Source: CAZPQM01 sp964588995
GTDB taxonomy: Bacteria > Pseudomonadota > Alphaproteobacteria > Rickettsiales > UBA8987
Assembly (NCBI GenBank): GCA_964588995.1
Contig: CAZPQM010000025.1
Span: 1 to 19,504 of the forward strand
Reading direction: 5' to 3'
Length of the DNA: 19,504 bases
A program made the translations under genes and the position numbers. The notes beneath the pieces were generated by a model. It made no database searches and was not told where the DNA came from. It saw nothing but the letters and a program-made list of their open reading frames with translations. Shown here piece after piece: positions 5,861 through 13,714 of this stretch (position 1 is the stretch's first letter; each line of letters opens with the position of its first letter).

Positions 5861-8125
5861 ATGGAAGCGGGCACCCACCAGACATCCGGACAATCCGGCT
5901 ACGAACTGATTGCGAATCGCGTCTCCTCGGCGGATACGGATCTATCCCCGGCTGGTCTCGCAGACCGTATTGTAACCACTATGCGAGCGTTTAATAAGGA
6001 TGTCGATGCTGAATTAGTCCGCAAGGCCGTCGACATGGCGGTCGAATATCACGGCTCCCAAAAACGGCATTCCGGCGAGCCTTATTACTACCACCCGATT
6101 GCGGTTGCGGAAATTATCGCCGGGCTGCAACTTGATGCCTCCTGCGTCATCACCGGGATTTTACATGATACGGTTGAGGATACCGAGCTGACCCTGAACG
6201 ATATCGAGCAGCATTTCGGCAAGGAAATCGCGACGCTAGTCGACGGCGTTACCAAATTAACGCAGATTGAATTCAAATCCGACAATCACAAACAGGCGGA
6301 AAATTTCCGTAAATTCCTGCTTGCGAGCTCGGAGGATATCCGCGTGCTACTCGTGAAGCTGTGCGACCGGCTGCACAATATGCGCACCCTCGGCTATATA
6401 AACCGCGAATCCAAGCGCGTCCGCATTGCGCGCGAAACGATGGAGATTTATGCGACTCTCGCAGAGCGCATCGGCCTGCATGCGATCAAGGGGGAATTGC
6501 AGGATCGTTCCTTTCGCGAACTGAATCCGGATGCCTATACCTCTATTCTCTCGCGCCTTGAATTTCTGCGGGAAGAAGGCGGCGATGTGATCGATAAGAC
6601 CGTTGCCGAGCTGAAAGGGGTGATGGAAGAAGCCGGGCTTAACGCCACGGTCACCGGGCGGGAAAAATCGCCTTATTCCATCTGGGTGAAAATGCAGAAG
6701 AAAAACCTGCCTTTCGAGCAGATGTCCGACATTGTGGCGTTCCGCCTGATTTTGGATTCCGAGATCGATTGCTATACCGCGCTTGGCTATATCCACTCAC
6801 AATATCACGCACTGCCCGATCATTTTAAGGATTATATTTCCACACCGAAGAATAACGGCTATCAGTCCATTCATACCGTGGTAATGGGGCCGGAGCAGCA
6901 ACGGATCGAAATTCAGCTGCGAACGCGCGAAATGCACGAGGTGGCCGAGCTCGGGGTCGCAGCACACTGGGCGTATAAGCAAGGCGAAGATGCCATCCGC
7001 GACGGGAAGCAATTTCGCTGGATGCGCGAGCTGCTGCAGATCATTGAAAATGCTCGCGATTCGGAGGAGTTCCTCGAAAATACCAAGCTCGCCATGTATC
7101 ACGATCAGGTCTTCTGCTTCACCCCAAAGGGTGACCTGATCGTATTGCCGCACGGGGCAACCCCGGTTGATTTTGCCTTCGCCGTACATACCCAGGTCGG
7201 CTATTCCTGCGTCGGCGCGAAAATTAACGGGCGTATTATGCCGCTTCGTACCCAGTTGAAAAACGGCGATCAGATTGAGATTCTGCTCTCCAAGTCGCAG
7301 CACCCCTCCCCGGCATGGGAACATTTCGTCGTAACCGGGAAGGCGCTATCGGAAATCCGCAAATATATTCGCACCACGCAGGTCGAAGAATATAAGGCGC
7401 TCGGCAAAGAGATGCTCGAAAAGTCGCTTAAATCGGAGAAGTTGAAGGTCACGCAGGGCGAGCTGGAAAAAGCCGCCAAAGCGCTTGGCAAGAAAGATCT
7501 GGATGATCTCTACCTCGCGCTAGGAGATGGTACGCTGCAGCGGATCGAATTGCTGCGCAAGCTGTTTCCGGACCGTTTTGAGAAGAAAAAGCAATCCGCC
7601 ACCTTCTTTGACCGCTTCCGTCGCCGCACCAAAAAGCATGGCGCGGAGAATGAACGCCTGCCTATTCCGATTCGCGGGCTGGTGCCGGGTATGGCGATTC
7701 ACTTTGCTGGCTGTTGCCACCCGCTGCCGGGTGAACGGATTGTTGGGATTGTCAATACGGGTAAGGGCGTGACCATCCATACCGATGATTGCCACGAGCT
7801 CGAGCAGTTTGTTGATTCCCCGGAACGCTGGCTCGATGTGACGTGGGATCTGGATGCGACCGGCGGTACCTATGTCGGACGTTTGAAGGCGATTGTCCAC
7901 CATAAGAAAGGCGCGCTCGCGGAATTTTCCAACGCGATAGCGCAAAGCGAAGGTAACATCCATAATATTCGTATTACCGACCGCTCGACGAATTTCTTCG
8001 AAATGCTGGTGGATGTGGAGGTCTCCGATGTAGAGCACCTGACCAAGCTAATCGCCATGCTTCGCACCCGCCCCGTAGTCCATACGATCGACCGCTATAC
8101 CGAAGGCAGGAGGTTTGACGGGTAA
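5861..8125 (+). CDS. Bifunctional (p)ppGpp synthetase/hydrolase (RelA/SpoT, Rsh)
   Basis: This 754-residue long RSH protein makes and degrades the alarmone (p)ppGpp in the stringent response. The HD hydrolase domain spans about 60-200, with His-Asp at 102-103 in LHDTVEDT, and is therefore likely active. The synthetase domain spans about 260-375, with REKSPYSIWVKM, SDIVAFR, the G-loop NNGYQSIH (Y334) and the catalytic Glu of IEIQLRT (E350). TGS is at about 415-475. A conserved CC...C zinc-finger/RIS region follows (C618, C619, C644), and a C-terminal ACT domain occupies about 672-748. Keeping both sets of catalytic residues fits the single bifunctional Rsh of alphaproteobacteria. The ATG at 5861 has no clear ribosome binding site; M41 (5981) is another possible start, near where SpoT homologues begin. 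A TATACT at 5849-5854 might allow an internal promoter. Confidence 0.96.
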   Translation: MEAGTHQTSGQSGYELIANRVSSADTDLSPAGLADRIVTTMRAFNKDVDAELVRKAVDMAVEYHGSQKRHSGEPYYYHPIAVAEIIAGLQLDASCVITGILHDTVEDTELTLNDIEQHFGKEIATLVDGVTKLTQIEFKSDNHKQAENFRKFLLASSEDIRVLLVKLCDRLHNMRTLGYINRESKRVRIARETMEIYATLAERIGLHAIKGELQDRSFRELNPDAYTSILSRLEFLREEGGDVIDKTVAELKGVMEEAGLNATVTGREKSPYSIWVKMQKKNLPFEQMSDIVAFRLILDSEIDCYTALGYIHSQYHALPDHFKDYISTPKNNGYQSIHTVVMGPEQQRIEIQLRTREMHEVAELGVAAHWAYKQGEDAIRDGKQFRWMRELLQIIENARDSEEFLENTKLAMYHDQVFCFTPKGDLIVLPHGATPVDFAFAVHTQVGYSCVGAKINGRIMPLRTQLKNGDQIEILLSKSQHPSPAWEHFVVTGKALSEIRKYIRTTQVEEYKALGKEMLEKSLKSEKLKVTQGELEKAAKALGKKDLDDLYLALGDGTLQRIELLRKLFPDRFEKKKQSATFFDRFRRRTKKHGAENERLPIPIRGLVPGMAIHFAGCCHPLPGERIVGIVNTGKGVTIHTDDCHELEQFVDSPERWLDVTWDLDATGGTYVGRLKAIVHHKKGALAEFSNAIAQSEGNIHNIRITDRSTNFFEMLVDVEVSDVEHLTKLIAMLRTRPVVHTIDRYTEGRRFDG

Positions 8126-8181
8126 TATCTTTAACCTAAGCTACTTGCCTCCTTTTTGAGAATAGGCTACACCTAGATTCC

Positions 8182-8928
8182 ATGAACGAGCTCCGCCTTG
8201 GCCTGAATATTGACCATGTTGCCACCGTGCGTAATGCGCGGGGGAGCGTTCATCCTGATCCCGTGCGAGCCGCATTGATTGGGCAGGAAGCAGGCGCGGA
8301 TGGCATTACGGCGCATTTGCGTGAGGACCGCCGCCATATACGCGATGATGATATCCTTATTCTGAAAAAGAACATCCATATCCCGCTGAATTTTGAGATG
8401 GCTGCAACCGAAGAAATGCTCGGTATTGCGCTGGATGCGCACCCTAATGCCTGTTGTGTCGTGCCGGAACGCCGTGAAGAGCTAACCACTGAAGGGGGCT
8501 TAAACATCCCCGATCATATTGACCGCTATGCCATGTTTGCCGAGCGGCTTAAACAGGAAGATATTCGCGTTTCCTTTTTTATTGAACCGGAAGAAGCCCA
8601 TGTGCGCGCTGCAGCGGATATTGGTGCGGATATCGTCGAGTTCCACACCGGTTATTTCTGTCATGTCTATGAGCGCCACCCACAAGATGATTTGGTAGTG
8701 CGCGAGCTGAAACGCATCCAGCAATGCGCGAAGCTCGCTGATTCGTTAGGGCTGGAGGCGCATGCCGGGCACGGGCTGACCTTTGACACGGTGCCTTTTA
8801 TTGCTGAAATTCCGGAGATACGAGAGTTGAATATCGGCCATTTCCTGATCGGCGAGGCTATCTTCACCGGGCTGGCGGAATCCGTCAAAAAAATGCGCGC
8901 GCTCATGGATCAGGCGCGGAATACATAA
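8182..8928 (+). CDS. pdxJ: Pyridoxine 5'-phosphate synthase
   Basis: This 248-residue TIM-barrel enzyme condenses 1-deoxy-xylulose 5-phosphate with 3-amino-2-oxopropyl phosphate to pyridoxine 5'-phosphate, the last ring-forming step of DXP-dependent vitamin B6 synthesis. Signature stretches run from N- to C-terminus: LGLNIDHVATVRNARG at the start, AGADGITAHLREDRRHI, the catalytic Glu region FEMAATEEM, GADIVEFHTG, EAHAGHGL and ELNIGHFLIGEA. The length matches the family. It sits 56 bp after relA/spoT and 3 bp before acpS, so it is probably cotranscribed. There is no good Shine-Dalgarno before ATG 8182, but homologues start here. Confidence 0.97.
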   Translation: MNELRLGLNIDHVATVRNARGSVHPDPVRAALIGQEAGADGITAHLREDRRHIRDDDILILKKNIHIPLNFEMAATEEMLGIALDAHPNACCVVPERREELTTEGGLNIPDHIDRYAMFAERLKQEDIRVSFFIEPEEAHVRAAADIGADIVEFHTGYFCHVYERHPQDDLVVRELKRIQQCAKLADSLGLEAHAGHGLTFDTVPFIAEIPEIRELNIGHFLIGEAIFTGLAESVKKMRALMDQARNT

Positions 8929-8931
8929 AAA

Positions 8932-9333
8932 ATGACCATCCTCGGCATCGGCACGGACATTGTTAATAAGGCGCGCATTAAAACGATTCTCGATAAGCAC
9001 GGTGAGCGCTTCATTCATCGCATTCTGACGTTTGAGGAGCTGGATTATTTCGAGGCGCAAAAGCACGATGCCGGCCGCGTCGATTACCTCGCCAAACGGT
9101 ATGCCGCAAAGGAAGCAATCGCGAAAGCAGTGGGAACAGGGATTGGAGAACGCTTTTCCTTCAAGGATGCGACGATTTTTAACCAGCGCTCGGGCAAGCC
9201 GGATGTTGCCCTCTCGGCCAAGGGGGATGCCCTACTCAAGGCACTGACGCAGCAAAGAGGCGGTTCTGTTCACCTTTCGCTTGCCGATGAAATCGATAGT
9301 GCGGTTGCGTTTGTTGTGATCGAGGCGTTTTAA
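8932..9333 (+). CDS. acpS: Holo-[acyl carrier protein] synthase
   Basis: This 133-residue phosphopantetheinyl transferase moves 4'-phosphopantetheine from CoA to a serine of acyl carrier protein, enabling fatty acid synthesis. The magnesium-binding start MTILGIGTDIV, the LTFEELDYF segment and the catalytic LAKRYAAKEAIAKAVGTGI are all present, with SGKPDVALS and HLSLADEIDSAVAFVV following. The length is typical. It overlaps no gene but starts 3 nt after the pdxJ stop, which implies translational coupling. It ends the operon: the usual alphaproteobacterial continuation lepB-rnc-era is absent. Its stop is only 3 nt from the stop of the convergent flavoprotein gene. Confidence 0.97.
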   Translation: MTILGIGTDIVNKARIKTILDKHGERFIHRILTFEELDYFEAQKHDAGRVDYLAKRYAAKEAIAKAVGTGIGERFSFKDATIFNQRSGKPDVALSAKGDALLKALTQQRGGSVHLSLADEIDSAVAFVVIEAF

Positions 9334-9336
9334 AGA

Positions 9337-10755
9337 TTACTCGCCTGTCATAATACGGTCGACGAGTTGTTTGACTGTAGGAATAAAACCATCGGCATAG
9401 AATGGATCATCGGCGAATTTATAGGCATTATGTCCTGAGAACATCAGCTGCCACTCGGTCGGATCGCCGCGGGAGCCATCGTCGTGAATGATCATCTGCA
9501 GCGATTTCTGAATGCAGAAACTGCGCGGATCCGCCATTTTGCCCGTGGTGAAATTGTCATGATCCTTCCAGTTGGAAAACCGGCAATGCGATAAGCAGCC
9601 CATGCAGTCGACCTGATCCTGATGGATTTCCTGCGCTTTTTCTTTACTGACAAAAATCAGCGTATTGTCCGGCGTTTTCATAGGGTAGTCATAACCCAGA
9701 TCCGCCCAGTTGCGGATCTTTGCTTCCGCTTCAACGGAAATGAATACTTCACGCCCGCGTGGTGGTAGCGGCAGCGGCTCGGTATAATACCCCTCCGGCT
9801 CGCGTCTGTAATTTACTTCACGTGCATTGCGGCCAATGAGCTCGCGTATAAAGTCATTTTCCACCGCTGAGGAATAAAATCCGGTCGGTGAAAAACGGTT
9901 GAGATAGACATCGCCTTTTTTGAGGGTGAGCAACTTCTGCTTCCACTCCATCGGTACCTGATATTCCTGCGTGAGAATAGGGCGCGTTCCGTATTGGAAC
10001 GTAATCGGGCCGATTTCGGGATTATCGATCCATTCGGACCAGTCTTTCAAATGCCAGACGCCGCCCGCCATCACAATCGGACAGTCGTGCAAGCCAACTT
10101 CGTTCATGAACTTGCGCAGCTCACGGACGCGCGGATAGGGGTCTTCCGGGTGTTCCGGGTTTTCATTGTTGGAAAGGCCGTTATGCCCACCGGCCAGCCA
10201 CGGATCCTCATAAACTACACCGCCGAGCCATTCATCGGTTTTGGAATAGCTCCGCTTCCACAGTGCACGAAACGCACGCATCGAGGAGACGATCGGATAA
10301 TAATAAATCCCGTATTGCGCAGCAATTTCCGAAAGCCTGTAAGGCATACCTGCTCCGCAGGTGATCCCGTGCACCAGCCCTTTGGTTTGCTCCAGAATAC
10401 CGTGTGCGATGCGCTCCGCCGCGCCCATCTCCCACAGAATATTCATGTGTATGCGGCCATTACCGCCGGAGATGTCATGTGCGATTTGTGCCTGCTGCAC
10501 ACCGCCTTCGATCCCCATCGTGACGAGCTCTTCATGTCGCTCACGCCGTGTTTTGCCATGATAGACAACGGGAATCAGCTTCCCGTTTTCATCGTAACGG
10601 TCTGCGTTGACGCCGGAAAACGTGCCCACCGCACCGGCGGCCGCAAACGCGCCTGCGCTTTTACCTGTCGAGACGGCAACGCCCTTACCGCCTTCGATAA
10701 TCGGCAAACATTCCTTACCGGAGAGCATCAGGGAGGGAGGTGGTGTAAATGGCAT
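9337..10755 (-). CDS. Nitronate monooxygenase-like flavoprotein with C-terminal Cys cluster
   Basis: This 472-residue NAD(P)H-dependent flavin oxidoreductase belongs to the 2-nitropropane dioxygenase/nitronate monooxygenase superfamily (TIM barrel, FMN). GITCGAGMP lies near residue 130. AGGHNG (188-193) carries the family's catalytic His (H191). VMAGGVW (228-234) is the FMN-phosphate loop, and FQYGTRP (253-259) matches the QxGTRF motif. Beyond the barrel, roughly residues 300-472 form an extra region with CxxCxxxC (C384, C387, C391) and a fourth Cys (C414), which could bind zinc or an iron-sulfur cluster. The usual family length is 320-360, so the extension is notable, though longer relatives occur in alphaproteobacteria. 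The substrate is unproven; nitronate oxidation should not be assumed. It is transcribed from the promoter at 10787-10815. Confidence 0.85.
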   Translation of the reverse strand: MPFTPPPSLMLSGKECLPIIEGGKGVAVSTGKSAGAFAAAGAVGTFSGVNADRYDENGKLIPVVYHGKTRRERHEELVTMGIEGGVQQAQIAHDISGGNGRIHMNILWEMGAAERIAHGILEQTKGLVHGITCGAGMPYRLSEIAAQYGIYYYPIVSSMRAFRALWKRSYSKTDEWLGGVVYEDPWLAGGHNGLSNNENPEHPEDPYPRVRELRKFMNEVGLHDCPIVMAGGVWHLKDWSEWIDNPEIGPITFQYGTRPILTQEYQVPMEWKQKLLTLKKGDVYLNRFSPTGFYSSAVENDFIRELIGRNAREVNYRREPEGYYTEPLPLPPRGREVFISVEAEAKIRNWADLGYDYPMKTPDNTLIFVSKEKAQEIHQDQVDCMGCLSHCRFSNWKDHDNFTTGKMADPRSFCIQKSLQMIIHDDGSRGDPTEWQLMFSGHNAYKFADDPFYADGFIPTVKQLVDRIMTGE

Positions 10756-10786
10756 AGTTGACTTTCAATAGCTTGTTAGGATGGCT

Positions 10787-10815
10787 AATATAGGGTGTCG
10801 TTCGGTGTGTGACAA
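10787..10815 (-). promoter_or_regulatory. Promoter of the nitronate monooxygenase-like gene
   Basis: On the minus strand TTGTCA (10815-10810), a 17-bp spacer and TATATT (10792-10787) each match the sigma-70 consensus at five of six positions. The start would be near 10780, leaving a leader of about 25 nt. The -35 box overlaps that of the divergent nfeD promoter. Confidence 0.65.
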
Positions 10816-10838
10816 CTATAACTCTACTTTTCTATGAG
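10809..10838 (+). promoter_or_regulatory. Candidate promoter of the nfeD-qmcA pair
   Basis: GTGACA (10809-10814), an 18-bp spacer and TATGAG (10833-10838) face right. The -35 hexamer is the opposite strand of the TTGTCA used leftward, so the two promoters overlap back to back. The leader to 10919 contains a 7-bp hairpin, TTAACCG/CGGTTGA (10876-10900, one wobble), just before the start codon. Confidence 0.45.
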
Positions 10839-10918
10839 AGGGAGGTGATAGCAGGATTTGCTATACAGGCATTGCTTAACCGTGCTAAAAAAGCGGTTGA
10901 ATAGTGATAGGGTCTGAG

Positions 10919-11398
10919 ATGGACTGGACGACATTTGAAGCATGGATGGCCGAATATCCGGAGGTAATCTGGGCGATCATTGCGGCATTTTTCTTTATTA
11001 TAGAGGTCGGAGTCGTGACTGGCTTTGGCTTTTTCTTTGCCGCCGTCGCCGCGCTGACCATGTCGCTGCTATTGGTAACCGACGTGATCGACCCGACCAG
11101 CTTTTGGTGGCATGTGGGGTATTTTTTCGTACTGACTGCCTTCTGGACCATTTTGCTTTGGAAGCCGGTCAAGCGCTGGTTCGGCGATAAAGCCATGGGC
11201 TACAACGATATGATCGGCAGCCGCGCAATAGCGGAAGAAGACCTTTCCAAAGGCAAGACCGGGAAAGTGCGCTGGAGTGGCACCATCATGCGAGCCCGCG
11301 TGGCGGAGAGCGCAAAAAAAGATAAGCTGGAGGCGGGCACCGAGCTGTATGTCGTCGATAAGGACGGCTCGGTCCTGCTAGTGGATACTGAGAAGTGA
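10919..11398 (+). CDS. NfeD-like membrane protein
   Basis: This 159-residue protein is of the short NfeD (YbbJ/NfeD1b) type. Two or three membrane helices fill about residues 15-80 (VIWAIIAAFFFIIEVGVVTG, FFFAAVAALTMSLLLV, WWHVGYFFVLTAFWTILLW). A soluble C-terminal OB-fold domain has GSRAIAEEDL, GKVRWSGTIMRARV and GTELYVVDKDGSVLLV. Such proteins partner with the SPFH/stomatin protein encoded next door in membrane microdomain quality control. The ATG at 10919 has AGGG 7 nt upstream; an in-frame GTG at 10904 would add five residues but has no ribosome binding site. The 118-bp gap before the SPFH gene carries a hairpin. Confidence 0.9.
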   Translation: MDWTTFEAWMAEYPEVIWAIIAAFFFIIEVGVVTGFGFFFAAVAALTMSLLLVTDVIDPTSFWWHVGYFFVLTAFWTILLWKPVKRWFGDKAMGYNDMIGSRAIAEEDLSKGKTGKVRWSGTIMRARVAESAKKDKLEAGTELYVVDKDGSVLLVDTEK

Positions 11399-11433
11399 GT
11401 TATTTTCTTAATCGTTCATTGGGCACGAAAGAG

Positions 11434-11451
11434 CGCCGATTACTATCGGCG
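11434..11451 (+). other. Perfect 7-bp hairpin between nfeD and qmcA
   Basis: CGCCGAT (11434-11440) and ATCGGCG (11445-11451) enclose the 4-nt loop TACT. There is no T-run after it, but an A-rich stretch is. It may trim or protect the nfeD-qmcA transcript rather than end it, allowing different levels of the two proteins. Confidence 0.45.
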
Positions 11452-11516
11452 AGATATAAAAAATAGGACGGCAGGCATTTTCTGGAAGCAATCTAAAAGT
11501 AAACGGAGTTTAAGCT

Positions 11517-12476
11517 ATGGATACCTCGCAATTTATTTTTCTGGCCGTTGCCATCGGCATTATCATCATGGTCATCAAAGGCGTGAAGATCGTCCCGCAG
11601 CAGCAGGCGTGGATTGTGGAGCGGCTCGGTAAATATAACGGCACGCTTGAAGCCGGGCTGAATTTCATCAACCCGTTCTTCAGCAAGGTCGCCTATAAAC
11701 ATAGCCTCAAGGAGCAGATGGCGGATGTGCGCTCGCAAACGGCCATTACGAAAGACAACGTACCACTGACGATCGACGGTGTAGTGTACCTCAAAATTAC
11801 CGATCCGAAACAGGCGAGCTACGGTGTAGAGGACCCGTATATTCAGCTGACCCAGCTTGCACAAACCACCATGCGTTCCGAAATCGGTAAGCTTATCATG
11901 GATAAAACCTTCGAGGAGCGCGAGGCGCTTAACGCGAATATCGTGAATTCAATCAATCAGGCCGCGGAAAATTGGGGCATTCAATGCATGCGCTACGAAA
12001 TCCGTGACATCAATCCACCGAAAACTATTTTGCAGGCGATGGAGCAGCAGGTAACCGCGGAACGGCATAAACGCGCTGCGATTCTGGAGTCGGAAGGGCA
12101 ACGTCAATCGGCTATTAACGTAGCAGAAGGAGAGCGGCAGGAAGTTGTCCTCGAATCAGAAGCGGCGAAGATCGACCAGATCAACCGCGCAGAAGGGGAG
12201 GCTGCGGCCATTCTTGCTGTTGCCGATGCGACGGCGCAAGGTATTGAGAAAGTCGCGGGATCGATCAAAAAATCCGGCGGGGAGGAAGCGGTCGCACTCA
12301 AAATCGCCGAGAAATACGTGGAAGCGTTTTCAAAACTCGCGAAAGAAAGCAATACGATCCTGCTACCGGCCAATACCGGGGATGCGGGTTCCATGGTTGC
12401 GCAGGCGCTCACCGTGTTTGAAAGCATCAAAGGCAAAGGCATGACCGGCAATGAGATCAAACGGACGGATTATTAG
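11517..12476 (+). CDS. qmcA: SPFH/stomatin-family membrane protease regulator (QmcA type)
   Basis: This 319-residue protein has an N-terminal membrane anchor (FIFLAVAIGIIIMVIKGVKI, about 6-25). An SPFH/PHB domain follows: VPQQQAWIVERLGKYNGTLE, GLNFINPFF, TKDNVPLTIDGVVYLKI, TTMRSEIGKL and TFEEREALN. It leads into a long coiled-coil (about 175-235: RHKRAAILESEGQRQSAINV, then EGERQEVVLESEAAKIDQIN) and the region with LLPANTGD. It matches bacterial QmcA/stomatin proteins in length and layout; these oligomerise in the inner membrane and modulate proteases such as FtsH. GGAG lies 10 nt before the ATG. It follows nfeD, the classic two-gene arrangement, and ends convergently 77 bp from the transporter gene with no obvious terminator. 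Confidence 0.94.
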   Translation: MDTSQFIFLAVAIGIIIMVIKGVKIVPQQQAWIVERLGKYNGTLEAGLNFINPFFSKVAYKHSLKEQMADVRSQTAITKDNVPLTIDGVVYLKITDPKQASYGVEDPYIQLTQLAQTTMRSEIGKLIMDKTFEEREALNANIVNSINQAAENWGIQCMRYEIRDINPPKTILQAMEQQVTAERHKRAAILESEGQRQSAINVAEGERQEVVLESEAAKIDQINRAEGEAAAILAVADATAQGIEKVAGSIKKSGGEEAVALKIAEKYVEAFSKLAKESNTILLPANTGDAGSMVAQALTVFESIKGKGMTGNEIKRTDY

Positions 12477-12553
12477 GGCAATTACGCTGCGTTGTGCTGC
12501 AAATTAGGTGATTAATACGCAAGTAGGCAGAACCTGATCCGATATTGCATATA

Positions 12554-13507
12554 TTAAAGCAACCATCCTGCCATGAGGGGCACATAGACCAGTGCGATGA
12601 GGACGCTTGCAAGCACCGCGGTCGCGACTTTATCCGGGTTGGCGTCGAGCAGTTCGGCGATAGCGACGGTATTGGCAGCTAAGGGCACGATGGAAAGCAG
12701 GATAAAACCCTGATGCGCATGGGTCGAAAACAGCCCGAGATAGGTGCGGTCGAGATACACTATTCCGCTCATCAGTACCGGCCAGAGGATAAACCGAATC
12801 GAAAGCGCTGAGATCAGAAAGCGCGGGCCGACTTTGAGCGAAGTGACCTTGCTCATCCCCAGCCCGATCATCATCATACCTATCATGACATAGGCGCCCC
12901 GAAAATGCGGCACGGCGGCCTCGTACCACTCTGGCAAGGTAAGGCCGCTGAAGGCGACCAGCACGCCGAGAAAATAGGTATAGAGGGAGGGCAACCGCAG
13001 CAGCTTGGCAATGGCGTCGCGGGCGGTGTGTTTATGTCGTGCGGTGACGTAAAACCCAACGGAGGATTCAAAAATCGTCATGCCGACAAAGATGGTGATA
13101 TAGGTCGCAACCGTTTCCGGGTCAAACAACGCCATCGCCACCGGCAACCCGAAATACCCTGCATTTGCCGTGCCGCTTGAAAGGGCAAGTACACCAGCAT
13201 AAGCGCTGCGCTTACCCCAAATACGCTCGCCGTACCAGCGCACAATGATGCAGACCAGACTCGCGAGCGCCCAGATAAAAAGCGGCAACAGAAGTGTTTC
13301 CGCGCGCGCGGGCATGGCGCGAATGCCGTCAAACACGACCAGCGGGAAGAGAATATAAAAGGCGAGCTTGGCAATCTCTCCGGGCGGGACTTGCAGCACT
13401 TTACCGCACCAATAGCCAATCAAGATAAAGGCATAGAGCGGTGCCATGGCGGTGAGGAGAACAGGGAAGAGAGAGGTCATAGGGGAGTTATATCCGGCTA
13501 TTTCCAT
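12554..13507 (-). CDS. AEC-family (auxin efflux carrier-like) transporter
   Basis: This 317-residue (308 from the second Met) very hydrophobic protein has about ten membrane helices in two five-helix halves, as in AEC/BART-superfamily carriers. Telling stretches are FILIGYWCGKVLQVPPGE and KLAFYILFPLVVFDGI in helices 1-2, SGTANAGYFGLPVAMALF (the conserved N-x-G-x-x-G-x-P crossover), MIGMMMIGLGMSKV in the middle, and VPLAANTVAIAELLDANPD near the end. Bacterial relatives carry dicarboxylates such as malate/malonate or other organic anions; the cargo here is not evident. ATG 13507 and ATG 13480 are both possible starts; neither has a good Shine-Dalgarno, and the second begins at the usual MTSLFPVLLTA. 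It is divergent from tolB across a 207-bp gap in which I see no convincing promoter pair. Confidence 0.9.
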   Translation of the reverse strand: MEIAGYNSPMTSLFPVLLTAMAPLYAFILIGYWCGKVLQVPPGEIAKLAFYILFPLVVFDGIRAMPARAETLLLPLFIWALASLVCIIVRWYGERIWGKRSAYAGVLALSSGTANAGYFGLPVAMALFDPETVATYITIFVGMTIFESSVGFYVTARHKHTARDAIAKLLRLPSLYTYFLGVLVAFSGLTLPEWYEAAVPHFRGAYVMIGMMMIGLGMSKVTSLKVGPRFLISALSIRFILWPVLMSGIVYLDRTYLGLFSTHAHQGFILLSIVPLAANTVAIAELLDANPDKVATAVLASVLIALVYVPLMAGWLL

Positions 13508-13714
13508 TGTTACAATTCATAGCATCTCATTCTCTAACAAACGCTCTGGGTGGATATTCTACACTTCATCTGGGCGTGTCGAGTTCACACAGAAACTACA
13601 TCATCAAGAGACCAATATTGTAACTATCCTGCTCCACTACGATTTTTACCAACTCCCCCTTGCGCTTTTGAATGGATCGCAGTACCAAAGAGCATGGAGG
13701 AAAAGGGTACGACT

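Noticed and set aside
13550..13714. Extension of the tolB frame upstream
   Set aside because: A signal peptide starts at 13715 with AAAAGGG ahead; the extra 55 codons look random.
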